Of a DNA stretch of 64,000 nucleotides, positions 11,961 to 24,829 are shown piece after piece (position 1 is the stretch's first letter; each line of letters begins with the position of its first letter). This DNA is from Rhinopomastus cyanomelas (Eukaryota > Chordata > Aves > Bucerotiformes > Rhinopomastidae): contig VXBP01004144.1 of NCBI GenBank assembly GCA_013400115.1, forward strand, positions 1-64,000, written 5' to 3'. The translations under genes and the position numbers were made by a program. The notes under the pieces were generated by a model. It did not search any database, had not been told where the DNA came from, and saw only the letters and a program-made list of their open reading frames with translations.

Positions 11961-13419
11961 CCTAGCACCTTCTCCCCAGTCTTAACTATCTAGCAGTTTA
12001 TAGAGCTGTTACAAAGAGACTACAGCTATTGCCTCTGCAAACACTCATACTGTCCCCAGTGCTGGCAATTAGCAATCATAGCTGTAATTAGCCTGACCCA
12101 CCTGGCTATTTTGCTACTAATAAATCAATTCATTCAATTCACATGGAGGAACTCCTTTGTAGTACCATAGCTTAATTACTACTGGTCATCCTTGTATATG
12201 ATGGAAAAACTTAGTATCCATCTGAATTTGTATTCTCCACTGATATGCAGTCTGTCAAGGAAGTTCAGAGTGTGGTTAGTATTTTTAATGTATGTAGGGA
12301 TTTAGCAAAAGTCTCAGCAGAGTGCAAAGGAGAAACTGGGGATGTAAGCTACAAATACTTTGGCATACTGAACTGGATGATCTTTAGTTCTGAATAGTAT
12401 GGATACTGCTCATTGGGGCATCTCAGTTTACTCACCTCTCTCAGGAACCTCTGTTACTCCTCCATGTGTGAGCTGATACTGTGAGAAATAGAAGCTTCCA
12501 AAAAGGAGGTAACTTTGTCATTGGGATCTCTAAGGATCTTCTTTATTTTTTTCTGTAGAAATATATGATTCCCTGAAAGTTATTAAGAGATACAAACTTG
12601 TACTTGTATTCGAAGATATCCCCTTCCTTTCTTCTGTTCTTAACATTGAAGAAAAATGGTCTGGCTCTGGCTCTTTAATGCACTTTCCTAACCAGTATCA
12701 AGAGGAAAGAGAAGAAATAGCAAAGGAAGAGAAAGCATTTTACTCTTTGGCCTTTTATTATTAAGTGCAAGTATGTATTTTTACAGTTGATCCCATGTCA
12801 ATGTTGCAGTCTTCTGCCAAACTATGCTTTTTTTGTCATCACTGTTGTTTCCTTCGTCTTCTCGTCCCACAAGAAGGACCTCATAAAATGTTAGTTTTGC
12901 CTCATAAAATGTTAGTAAGATTCTCATTAAACTCACTTTTCCTCATAAAAAATGAAGACTCATTAATGTCTTCTATACTGGCATATTTCTGGAATTAAAA
13001 AATATTGCAGTATTGCAGAAAAGTGTGGGAAGATATCCTGGATACAGCAGTTATGCTGTAGTTGAACTGTTAACCACAGCTACAGGTGTTCACAGTCAGA
13101 ATACCTTTCACCACCTTTCTCAGGTATTCCAACAAATACCTGAGAAAATCCCTTGTTTCCATTTTCTTACAATTTATTCTGACTAGAGACTAATCAGTCT
13201 GAAGTTGTGTAAGAAAAAACAGTATTTTAAGGTCAGCAGTAGAAAGTGGAGTAAAGGACTGACAAGGAAGTCACAGATTTATGAAGACTAAGCCTTTCAG
13301 ACCAAGGACTTAGCAGTCAAAAAGGAATCTACTTCCTGAAGAGCATTGTCTTGAGTAGTAAAATCCTGATGCCTCATGTCCTTGCAGCTTCATATCTTGT
13401 AACTTTCTCCTCCAGCACA
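11961..13419. other. Unique DNA without recognisable genes
   Basis: No coding or RNA gene is seen. A short imperfect direct repeat of CCTCATAAAATGTTAGT occurs at 12879-12895 and 12900-12916, with a partial third copy near 12951. Confidence 0.5.
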
Positions 13420-14749
13420 TAAGCAATCCTACCAGGGGTTGAACCCCACTAGACCTACTGTTTACAAAAAGGCAAGGGCTGATGGAAAATGTGGTGGTGA
13501 GAGGCTGTCATGGGCACAGTGCCTATGATATGATAGAATTTTCAGTATGTGGTGAAGTTAGCAGGGTTGCCAACAAAATTTCTACCTTGGTGTTCCAGAG
13601 GGCTGACTTTGGTCTACTCAGGAAGCTAGTTCAAAGCCCCTTAGGAAGCAGCCCTCAAAAACAAAGGGGCCCAGGAATGCTAGACTTTAAGAATGAAATT
13701 ACGAAGGTGCAGGAGCAGGCGGTCCCTATGTACCTAAAAAAGAGCCGTCAGGGTAGAAGACTGGCCTGACTGAGCAGGGAGCTCTTGCAAGAACTCAGGG
13801 GAAAAAGAAACCAAAACAGTGTATCAGCTTTGGAAAGAGGGGCAGGTGCATAAGAAAGTGTTTAAGGCTATTGTAAGGTCATGCAGAAAGAAAATTAGAG
13901 ATATAAAAGCTCCGTTAGAACTTGATCTGGCCAAATCTATAAGGATAATAAAAAGTGCTTTTATAAATATATTAATAACAAAAGGAGAACCAGGGAAAAC
14001 CTCCATTCCTTATTGAATGAGGAGGAGGGGGCATAATAAGGGAAGACAGGGAAAAGGCTGAGTACTTAACACCTTCTCTGAGTTAGTAGATAGGGATAGG
14101 GAACAGAATATTACTCCTATAATCCAGGAGGAAGTAGTTAGTGCCTGCTGTGCCACTTAGATCCTAACAAGTCTGTGGGTCCCAATGGCATTCATCCCAG
14201 GGCACTTAAGTAGCTGGCAAAAGAACTGGCTAAACTGCTCGCCATCATTTTTCACCAGTCCTCAGTTTAAGAAGGCCACAGAACTGCTGGAGAGAGTCTA
14301 GCACAGAGCCACAAAGATAGTAAAGGGAGTGGAACATCTCCCTGATGAGTAAAGGCTGAGGGAGCTGGGTCTGTTTAGCTTGGAAAAAAGGAGACTAACT
14401 AATATTTATAAATCATTAATGTTTATAAATATGTAAAGGGCACGTGTCAGGAGGCTGGAGCCAGGCTCTTCGCAATGTCATCATTGATAGGAGAAGGGGA
14501 AATGGGTGTAAGCTGGAACATAGGAGATTTAATATAAATATGAGAAAGAGCTTCTTCACAGTGAAGGTGACAAAGCACTGGATGGGCTGCCCATGGTGGG
14601 TTGTGGAGTCTCCAGCTCTGGAGATGTTTAAAACCCGCCTAGATGTGTTCCTGTGCCACTTGGTCTAGGTGTTCCTGCTGTGTCAGGGGGATTGGACCAG
14701 ATGATCTTTCAAGGTCCCTTGCAATCTGTAATGATTCTATGATTCTATC
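13420..14749 (+). pseudogene. CR1 LINE ORF2 fragment with internal RT deletion and 3' end
   Basis: The element enters in the endonuclease C-terminus (13482-13769, VVVRGCHGHSAYDMIEFS region), passes through the linker (13819-14016), and reaches the beginning of RT near 14160-14270. There it jumps to the C-terminal thumb or connection region (ELLERV-like block, about 14283). The frame 14444-14668 encodes the ORF2 C-terminus. The tail of ATTCTATG units ends near 14749. Bases 14374-14720 are identical, in inverted orientation, to 17228-17574. Confidence 0.9.
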
Positions 14750-16290
14750 TAGAATGGACAAGGTAGTATCAGAGCTTGCATATGAAATAAATAGGAATAG
14801 ACAACAGAGAGGTATGTATACTCTCTGACGTTTGTTCCTGCCTTTATCTCTTTATGTCATTTTTGCAAGTAAAAATTAGTACCTAGTCCTTTTCCACAAT
14901 GCAATTTAGATATAAATTTTTGAGGCCTATATTCAGCTGTCTTTCAAGTGTTTTACTGAATTCCTTTACAGTATTTCTTGTTTTCAACTGTAATCTCATT
15001 TGCCTGCCCTCAAACACCTTTGTTCCTTTTGCTTCCAAACCAGTCTTTGAAACCTTTAAAATTAATTTGCATTTAGTTCTGCATATTAAGAAATATTTCC
15101 CCTAAGATTTTAGCCCTGTAAAATTATACTAAATGCAGCATAGCTACATGTGAAGAGGAATCAGATTATTTTACTTTGGAGAATTAACATGCACAAGACT
15201 ATGAGTTGCTTCATATAGTAAAATAAAACTCTATGGTAATGATCACAATGTCTTAAGATGGTTTTTCGTTTTATTTTGGGATGTATTCTCTAAAAAAAAT
15301 GCTCCTGAAAACATTCAAAGGCAACTAGCAAACTGCATACCTTTCCAGCATTTGGGAACAGAAATTGTTCCTCGTCAATTTACTGTCTACAACAGATCTG
15401 TTTACTTCATATTACTTTGGAATATGACCTGCAATGAAAAGGCATCAACACTTTGCAACAACTGAAAGTTTTTGTTGTAAAACTCATGCATCATTACATG
15501 ACTTCTTGCCTTCCTTTATGAAAACAAATCATTCATACAAGTACTCTGAGAATTCGCCGCTATGTAGTGAATGGTACCAATCACTACATGGAGTAAGAAT
15601 TTGGGTATAAAGGTGTCCAGCCTCAAGAAGGGCAAAACCTGCAGGGCAAAAGATTGCAGGTGGTTAGAAAGAGAGGTATTGACAGAATCCAGCAAAGCTG
15701 AGGCAAAACCTGTGACAGATTTCAAAGATGATGAAGAAACGTGGCCTATCAAGAAGACAGCAAATACTCTCACGTGGCAAGGACAGACAGGAGTTGCAGA
15801 GAGGCATTTAGTTAACTGTTGAGAGAAACTAATACTGACAGAAAAAAGTTCACATTAGGGTCAGTTGTAGGATCACTGATTATGGAAAACAAATATTTAA
15901 CTTATTAAAAGGCCTAGAAACTTATAGCCTGTTATTCAAAGAAGCTGTGTTCAAGAATTCATGCACTCATTAAAGCAAAAAAATAGCATAAAAAGACCAA
16001 AGAGCTTCTACAAAGACGAGTAGTAAGTAATGCACAAAGCACCACGGCAGAACAAGCTGAGGCCTGCAGAAATAAACAGAAAGCCAGAAAGTATTCAGCT
16101 TCAGTGGAAGCACTAGATGCTAGAAAAAAGCCTATGGCACTTGTGCTGTATTTTTTTGTATTGTAGGCCATGAGTTGAAAGCTCTATTTTACAACAGGTC
16201 TTTCCATCTCTTTTTAGGTTTTTAAGTATTATGCAAATTTGATAGAGTATTTACTTATTAGAAACCTCTCAAATGTCAGTGGAACTTTAC
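14750..16290. other. Unique DNA without recognisable genes
   Basis: The frame at 15571-15822 has no family I recognise and no supporting context. A perfect 9-bp inverted repeat (ATGTAGTGA and TCACTACAT) lies near 15560-15587. Nothing else is supported. Confidence 0.5.
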
Positions 16291-17188
16291 AGAATCACGG
16301 AATTATTGAGGCTGGAAAAGACCTCTGAGATCATGAAGTCCAGCCTATGACCAGACATCACCACAGCAGCTAGACCACGGCACTAAGTGCCACATCTAGT
16401 CTTTTCTTAAATGCCTGTAGGGGTGGCAACACTACCACTTCCCTGGCCAGTCCGTTCCAGTCTCTGATTACCCTTTCCATGAGGAGGTGCATCCTAATAT
16501 CCAACCTAAACCTCCTCAGGCACAGCTTCAGGCAAAGTCCTCTCATCCTGTCACTAGTTGCCTGGGAGAAGACCCTGGCCTCCACCGGACCACAACCTTC
16601 CTTCAGGTAGTTGTAGAGAGTGATGAGGGCACCCCTGAGTCTCCTTTGCTCCAGGCTGAACAACACCAGCTCCCTCAGCGTCTCCTCATCAGACTTTCAC
16701 TCTTTGTTGCTCTTGTTGCTGTCCTCTGGACCAGCTCCAGCATCTCAATAGCTTTCTTGAAGGGAAGGGCCCAGAACTGCCCAGTACAAGGGGAAAATAA
16801 TGTCCCTAGTCCTGCTGGCCTCACTGTTCTTGATACAAGCCAGGATGCCTTTAGCCTTTCATGCCACCTGGGCACACTGCTGGCTCATGTCTAACCAGTT
16901 GTCAACCAGTACTCCCAGGTCCCTCTCTGCCCGGCTGCTCTGCAGCAACTTATCCCCAAGTCTGTAATTGCAGGGAATTATTGTGGTCAAAATACAGAAC
17001 CTGCACTTGGTCTGGTTAAACCTCATCCAGTTGGCCTCTGCCCATTGACCCAGCCTGTCTAAATCTTTCTGCAGCATCTTCCTACCCTCCAGCAGACTGA
17101 CAATCCCTGCCAACTTGGTGTCATCTGCAAATTTACTAAGGGTAGATTTGATCCCTGGGGGACACCACTGGTTACTGGCTGCCAACTA
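16291..17188 (-). pseudogene. CR1 LINE ORF2 RT to 3' end fragment
   Basis: The minus-strand 3' end lies at 16291 (AGAATCACGGAATT tail remnant). Coding sequence then runs upstream through the ORF2 C-terminus (16666-16370), the middle part (16875-16675) and RT (17185-16859), where FADDTKLAG is intact with FADD at 17120-17131. A frame break separates the segments. It ends at 17188 where another CR1 3' end begins, so the next copy lies against, or was inserted into, its 5' side. Confidence 0.9.
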
Positions 17189-17925
17189 TGTCACAGAATC
17201 ACAGAACCACAGAACATTAGGGATTGGAAGGGACCTTGAAAGATCATCTGGTCCAATCCCCCTGACACAGCAGGAACACCTAGACCAAGTGGCACAGGAA
17301 CACATCTAGGCGGGTTTTAAACATCTCCAGAGCTGGAGACTCCACAACCCACCATGGGCAGCCCATCCAGTGCTTTGTCACCTTCACTGTGAAGAAGCTC
17401 TTTCTCATATTTATATTAAATCTCCTATGTTCCAGCTTACACCCATTTCCCCTTCTCCTATCAATGATGACATTGCGAAGAGCCTGGCTCCAGCCTCCTG
17501 ACACGTGCCCTTTACATATTTATAAACATTAATGATTTATAAATATTAGTTAGTCTCCTTTTTTCCAANCTAAAGACACGCAGCTCCCTCAGCCTCTCCT
17601 CGTAAGGGAGGTGCTCCACCTCCTTCATCATCTTCGTTGCCCTTTGCTGCACCCTCTCCAGCAGCTCCACATCCCTCTTGAATAGAGGAGCCCAGAACTG
17701 GACACAATACTCCAGGTGTGATCTCAACAGGGCAGAGTAGAGGTGGAGAAGAACCTCTCGATCTGCTAACCACCCCCCTTCTGATCCACCCCTGGATGCT
17801 GTTGGCCCTCTTGGCCACAAGAGTACACTGCTGGCTCATAGTCATCCTGCTGTCCACCAGGACCCCCAGATCCCTCTCTCCTTCACTACTCTCCAACAGG
17901 TCAGTCCCCAGGTTTTTTTCCTTCA
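17189..17925 (-). pseudogene. CR1 LINE ORF2 3'-terminal fragment abutting the previous copy
   Basis: The 3' tail (CAGAATCACAGAACCACAG at 17192-17210) is followed upstream by the ORF2 C-terminus (17504-17280) and the region from 17820 to 17512. An ambiguous base lies at 17569. The sequence 17228-17574 repeats 14374-14720 exactly in reverse complement, whereas sequence on either side of that block differs clearly between the two copies. The element is 5'-truncated near 17925. Confidence 0.9.
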
Positions 17926-19571
17926 TTTTGGAAAACTTTGCAAACAGGATTATGTTACCTTGCCACTTAACCGCTAATTCCCATCTTTGCTCAAAGCCAT
18001 AAAATGGATTCTGTACAAGGAGTTTTTCTGTTACTCTTTCCACAAGCCAGGATGTATCTCAGCAGAGCCACAGCAACGTAATTTGTATCTATCATCTGTT
18101 ATGCCCTTTCAGCCTTCACCTGGCCACAGAAAAGCATGTACCGGACTGTTATGGAGTATTTCTGCCATCTAAAAATTTATCCTGTCTTATGTTTACAATA
18201 CATGCAATGAGTCAGGAAACGTACCTTGTACTTGGAGCAGTTTAGGGACAGAAATCAGTAACATTTGCACAGAATTCCACAGTCCCGAGAAAGTTTGATC
18301 TCTACAGATTAAAAAAATGTATGTCAAAAGCTGCACTATTCTAGTGGAGTATATTTTGTGACCACCGTCTTCATCTCGTGACTTTAGATGGAGTTATGTC
18401 TCTTTAATCCTGCAAGTTGGAAAGTTCTTATAACACCCATTTAACAGAAGGCGGAAGCATAGCTGAGGAGGAACTGAACAACAAAGGGCCTATAATTTGG
18501 CTAAGGTCATACAAAGAACAAGAAGGAAAACAAATTCTAAGCAAATCTTCCCAAGAAACCTTGAGTTGCCCTAAGACACATTTCTTCTTTCGAGTAACTG
18601 TTTTAGTAATGGCAGATCTGGTTCACACCTCTGGTTGTTAATAGCATCTTTGTTAATATGTGAAAACAAGTGCAAACTTGAGAAGTACTTTAGCTGATAC
18701 AAAGAATATATAATATATGTTAGGATGACAGCACCTTTGATCCAGAAGACATTCTTGCTACTACTGAAAGACATTCTAATGTAACTTATTAATATAACAT
18801 ATGTTAAATAAAATATTTTATGCAGAAATGAATGTAGTAATTCATGTATTTCTATGTCTAGTTTTGTTTCATCTAAATACTCCACCTTTGTCCTTATTTT
18901 TAAATAATGGTAGGAATTCTGCCTCAAGACAGAATTAGCAACAGTGAAAGACAAGTGGCTTGATGATTGAAGAGAACTTGTGCTGAATGCTATCAGTCCT
19001 TGGAGGTTATACTATTGAGCACAAAGACAAGAGGGAGAAGTGGAGACAGTTTGAGAACACAGCCATCTATGGTGACTGAAGAAGCAGAAATGATCACATA
19101 AGAAAACAGCAAACCTTAAACAAGAAGAGGAATCATTTAGTCAAAGAAGTCACTTGGAAGTATTAAATCAATACTGAAAGCAAAATACATTGGGATAGAT
19201 AAACTTGTCTAGACATGTATCTGCGTTATTGTATCTTGAGGATTGAATGAATGGTGTCAACAGGTGTCCTTTAAACTGTTTGCATGTAACTAAAAACATA
19301 AATACTATATATTATATATGCACATATAGTATTTGTATGTTGATAATGTAAATTGCATTGTTATACAATATCAACATAACCTTCTCTGAAGTATTTGGTA
19401 AGTAACTACTTCCTCAGATGGACTACTAGTTCCTTCAAAGAGAACTGAAAGAGGCTACTTTTGTCCACTTTTGTGCATTCAGCAAAATTTTAGCTATGAT
19501 GTATTTCCACTTACTTGTCTTTCTATCAACATTAATAAGGGAAAGCAATGACAGAACTTACCTTAATATAT
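17926..19571. other. Unique AT-rich DNA with two adjacent hairpins
   Basis: I recognise no gene. Two inverted repeats near 19300-19378 are listed separately. Frames such as 18571-18954 on the minus strand have low-complexity, AT-driven composition and no recognisable domain. Confidence 0.5.
19300..19378. repeat. Two adjacent inverted repeats (potential hairpins)
   Basis: The first has perfect 11-bp arms (AAATACTATAT at 19300-19310 and its complement at 19324-19334) around a 13-base loop. The second has perfect 10-bp arms (TATGTTGATA at 19336-19345 and its complement at 19369-19378) around a 23-base loop. The region is AT-rich, which favours chance or cruciform-type symmetry. Confidence 0.75.
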
Positions 19572-21194
19572 CACAGAATAATAGAACCATAGAACCAATA
19601 GGGATTGGAAGGGACCTCGAAAGATCATCTAGTCCATCATCCCTGACACAGCAGGATCACCTAGACCAAGTCACACAGGAACACATCCAGGTGGGTTTTA
19701 AATATCTCCAGAGACGGAGACTCCACAACCCCCCTGGGCAGCCTGTTCCAGTGCTCCGTCACCCTCACTGTGAAGAAGTCCCTTCTCATATTTTTGTGGC
19801 ACCTCCTATATTCCAGCTTACAACCATTTCCCCTCGTCCTATCACTACATGACACTGAGAATAGCCCAGCTCCATCCTCCTGACACCCACCCTTCACATA
19901 TTTATAGACATTAATGAGGTTACCCCTCAGTCTCCTCCAAGCAAAACAGACCCAATTCCCTCAGCTTTTCCTCATAAGGTACGTGCTCCACTTCCTTCAT
20001 CATCCTCGTTGCTCTACGCTGGACTCCCTGCAGCAGCTCCACATCCCTCTAGAACTNNNNNNNNNNNNNNNNNNNNNNNNNNNNNNNNNNNNNNNNNNNN
20101 NNNNNNNNNNNNNNNNNNNNNNNNNNNNNNNNNNNNNNNNNNNNNNNNNNNNNNNNNNNNNNNNNNNNNNNNNNNNNNNNNNNNNNNNNNNNNNNNNNNN
20201 NNNNNNNNNNNNNNNNNNNNNNNNNNNNNNNNNNNNNNNNNNNNNNNNNNNNNNNNNNNNNNNNNNNNNNNNNNNNNNNNNNNNNNNNNNNNNNNNNNNN
20301 NNNNNNNNNNNNNNNNNNNNNNNNNNNNNNNNNNNNNNNNNNNNNNNNNNNNNNNNNNNNNNNNNNNNNNNNNNNNNNNNNNTGCAAGACTCTACACTTA
20401 CCCTTGTTATACTTCATCACATTTCTCTCTGCCCAGCTCTCCAGCTTGTCCAGGTCTTGCTGAATGGCAGCATAGTATGCTGGGGTGTCATCAGCAAACT
20501 TGCTGATAGTGCACCCTAATCCCTCATCCAAGTAATTAATGAATAGATTGAACAGGACTGGTCCCAGCATCGACCCCTGGGGCACTCCACCAGTTACAGG
20601 CCTCCAACTACACTCTGTCCCATTGACCACTACTCCCTGGCTTCTGTTATGCAGCCAGTTCACAACCCACCTCACCACTCAATCATCTAGACCATACTGC
20701 CTCAGTCTGGCTGCTAGGATCCTGGGGGAGACTGGTAAAATTCCTTACTCAAGTCAAGATAGACCACATCCACCACTCTGCCGACATCTATCTACCTGGT
20801 TATGCCCTCAGAAAAGGCTACCAGGTTGGTCAAGCATGACTTCCCCTTTGGTGAAGCCATGCTGACTGTCCTTAACAACCCTCATGTCCTTCATGTGCCT
20901 GGAAACAGCGTCTAGGACAAATTGTTCCATCACATTTTCCTGGGATGGATGTCAGGCTAACCGGCCTATAGTTACTTGGGTCCTCCCTTTTTGAAGACTG
21001 GAGTGACATCTGCTATCCTCCAACTCCTAGGCACCTCTCCTGATCACCATGACTTAGAAAAGATGATGGAGAGTGGCTCAGCAATAACTTGTGCTGTCTC
21101 CCTTAGTACGTGTGGGTGCATCCTATCTGGGCCCATGAATTTGTGTACATCCAGTTTGCTGAGTAGGTCTTCCAGCAAATATCAGGGTAGTTAA
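19572..21194 (-). pseudogene. CR1 LINE ORF2 fragment, about 1.6 kb, containing an assembly gap
   Basis: The minus-strand 3' tail begins at 19572. The ORF2 C-terminus (19897-19661) follows, then the N gap, then the RT palm, with VPQGSMLGPVLFNLFIN and KFADD (20487-20498), and then the RT start near 21190. Several small deletions and stops are present. The region just after FADD is shortened. It is the longest CR1 copy here that still reaches its own 3' end. Confidence 0.92.
20057..20392. other. Assembly gap (336 N)
   Basis: The run of N lies inside the CR1 copy. Sequence on both sides belongs to the same element and orientation, so the missing DNA is probably more of the same ORF2 coding region. 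Confidence 0.98.
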
Positions 21195-24100
21195 AATGTA
21201 AGTATCAGCTAGTTGTCGTGGTAAATATGATAATACAAACACATGTAGTCTGAAATTCCTTCTGTATTACAGAGCAGAACTTAGTCTGAAATTAATCACT
21301 GACCCTTACACTAAAGAGCCCTACATTTGTGGAAACTGAACTAAATATATTGATTTGCCTTAAGTAACAACAACAACATTGTTTTCTGTCTTGCTTTTCT
21401 CAAATACACTACACAGACAAGAAATGGCATTCTCAACCTCACTAGGTGTGTTCTTTGAAGTATACACTCAAGCTTTTACCCAAAAGGGAGGAAAAAAAGA
21501 AAGTAAAAATCTATGGTGTCCAAAATAAACTATTCAAGGTCAGTAATAGCAGCTGTACCTATTTTCCTTACTAGCTCTCAGCATGAAAACCTGACTGTCA
21601 TTAGATCTGGTTTTAATGACAAATGGTTGAGAGAAGTTCACAAGATACATGAACATCAACATAAATTACCAAGAAGGGATGATGTATACCCGTTTCCTGT
21701 CAAATGGTACTTGCGTTCTGCATTAAACCATAAAATGGAATTGTTTCATACTTTCAACCTACCTATCAGATTTAATTCACCGATCCAAACTTTCTTTTGT
21801 GTAGAGTTTGTTTACATTTCCTGCTTGGCTTGAAAGGTTTTAATCTTGAGGTTCTCTACTACTAAAGAACACTGTAACCAATTTTAAATACTGAACAATT
21901 TTTAAAAGTGAAATTCAGATGGCCAGTACTGTCTGTATGAGATCAATTAATTTCTTCTAATAAACCTGGATGCTTTGCAACTTTGCCAAGTGTCATGTGT
22001 CTTTGGACAGCCTTTATCTCAAAACTGTCTAGTTCTGCTGTTTGTTTCTTTGCTTACATAGATATATATCTTCAAATAAATACTCTTCTACTCTGAACAG
22101 AAAGTCAAGACGCATCCAGTGAGTATCACACTGGCAAGAACTCTTATTTCATAATCACAACTAGTATCTGAAAAAAAACTTACAAAAAGACAAAACAACC
22201 ATCCTGCCCTCAGTGCAAAAGCTATTGCTTCCTGAGAATACAGAGATTTAAGAAATCCAGTCTGGATATGACTTAAGTATCACATGTTAGTACTGGGACA
22301 GCCAAATATTTTTACTGTGGTTAGTGGTCTGCAAAACAGTGCAAAAGACTTCAATTTGATTCCCTGTTTTTGCATACTTGACCAAATAGAGAGCTATGTT
22401 AGTCCTATATAACATCTTTCATCCAAGAATCTCGGAAGATGCAGAGCAGGAAAATGCTGAACTGTTGCTGTCCTTAGTGTAATGTTATGAAGACAGAGCT
22501 GGAGGATGTGCATGAAATATTTTTCAAACTTAAGGATATGTCACTACTGGAGATCCAGTTTTTACTAATTTTAAGTGTTTCAAATAATATTCAATGAAAG
22601 TATAGCTATATGGCAAGCCAACCAGAGCTTAGTACGCTCAAAAATTATCCTGTTTATGTCTTAGAAGGTAGTTTTTAGAGAAGAATGCACTAGCCTTCAC
22701 TAGCTTGTTCATGTAATGCTACTTTGTTCTGTTGGCAAGCCTGTAGTTAAAACTGAATGAGTAGGCTTTTCAGGATATAAGCTTATTCTGCCCAGAGCTA
22801 CCAGACTATCTACAATGGGCTTTGAGAGTCAATATAAAAGCATCTACTGACTGGTTTGTGTCCTACTTGATAACATCTGTAGTCTTTTCGTAACTGACCT
22901 GGCCATCTTTAGATCAGTAGAGTCACAACTACTTGGCTCAATCAGGCCTTGGACAAGTGGCATGGCTTATTGAACAGAGAAATTTGGACAAGTATATTGA
23001 TTCGTAACTTTAGTAATAGCTTTGGTGACAGACTAAAGCATATTTTATATGAACTTGATAAAATGAAAGCAGACAAGAAGGGATTGTTTACAGTATGTGG
23101 TAAAGAACAACATAAAGTAAGGTAAACATAAAAAGACTGCCATCCTGCATATTGTGGATCATGGCAATACATATGGGGAGATCATAGGATCATAGGATCA
23201 TATGATATTAAAAGACAAATGTCATTTTTGAGTTGCATTAGCAAGAACACTGTATATAAAACACATGAAGTAGCTATTGTCTATGGATCATGCAAAAGTT
23301 CAGGTAGAGAACTATTTGCAGATAAAGGTCTTCCAGTGTTCAGAAATCTGCTCTGAAGTCTGCTTCGCATAGAAGGCATATTATCATTTACAAGGGAAAA
23401 ATTACTTTGTTTAGCTGTAAGGAACATCTAACATTAAAAGTTGTGAAGTAGGCCGCATACACAGGGTATACTGAAATTTTTGGAAATCTTTGGACTAGCA
23501 CCTCTTGTAGATGTTCTATGCATACCATTCTTGTCTCAAAACAGATCAGAAGCCCTGAGATTTCATCCAGACACAAAACCCTGCAGCTCTATGAATTCAA
23601 GCTGGCATACAGGCCCCACAGCTGAAGTAGCATATCTCTGTCATATGCTGCTGGATGGTCTTCAGCTCACCACCACCATACCTGCTCATCAACCAAAAGG
23701 CACAATACCAGTAATCTGTTGCTATTGTATACGGATGGATTGATTTTTCCAAGTGATTAAATTTAAAATGTAGATTTTTGGTCTAGTCCGTATAATAATA
23801 CCATGTGTATTTTATACAAATGCAAATGTCTTTATAAATAAGACCAAGTGTTTTAAAGGCTGGAGATGAGTGACATTGTTTTGAATAAGGCAAACAGAGG
23901 GTGAACTATTAGGAAAGCATTTTTGTTTTGATGCCTGTTACAAAATGAGGTATTCTGACGCGCTGTACTCCTGTTGAATAGCTTATTCCTCTGGAGTCTG
24001 GAAAAGGTGTTGTTTGGTACAACGAATTTCCTAAATAAATGTCTCCTAAAACTATACGTGGAGGATCAAATGCCTGCATCTTTCCTCTGCGTAAATGTGG

Positions 24101-24829
24101 CACTCCAATTAAAGATCTTCCTTATTTTCTTATGCAAGATTTGTTTTATCTCCCAATATCTCTTAGAAAATACCAAGCAAAACCTGTGTATTTGCTTGTT
24201 CTGTAAAGGTAGAATAAAACAAAGAAGCTGAGAAGACTACAAGGAAATACTTTTTGTCTTTTATGAGAAATATGTGAAATGAGTTAGAAGAATGCAGACA
24301 GTAATTATCCAGCTTCCTTTGAAAAATGTGACTTGGACTGCACTTCAACCATTCCTTATACAGTCAGAGGAAAAAAAAACCAAAACAAGAAAATATATTG
24401 AAACCCTAACCTATCCTATATTATTAAAGACTGAAACAGGAAATAGCAATAATGTTATGGGAGGCACTGACAATAAAAACTGGATTCATGTACTTTCCAC
24501 ACCACCAAAAACCACAAGACTGTAGCTGCTACGCATATGTATCTGAAGATTCAGCTAATTCTGTGACTTTTCTGTTATAGACCATGGAGTAGTAAAGCTA
24601 AGAAAAAATTTAAGTTCAAACATTTTATTTTCCAGTCACGGCACCACACTGCAGTTGCCAAATATCTCCTGCTGAGATCTTAATTTTGTAACAGTTGTAA
24701 TAGTTCTTATCCCACAACTTGTAGTGTTTTTTCTTTAGTAGTAATATATTTAGTTGTTTATCAGTGCAATACCCATTAATTGTCAGTAACTGGCAAGACA
24801 AAAGAAACTGCAAAGCACATGGAAAATAA
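21195..24829. other. Unique DNA without recognisable genes
   Basis: No gene or clear repeat is supported over most of this stretch. At 23178-23205 three ATCATAGG units resemble a CR1 tail on the minus strand, but the adjoining sequence is not recognisably CR1. Confidence 0.5.

Noticed and set aside
15560..15587. Perfect 9-bp inverted repeat
   Set aside because: It is isolated, short and without a matching element boundary or transcript context.
23178..23205. ATCATAGG triplet repeat as a CR1 3' tail
   Set aside because: The adjoining bases do not resemble the CR1 3' UTR, so it was not annotated as an element.
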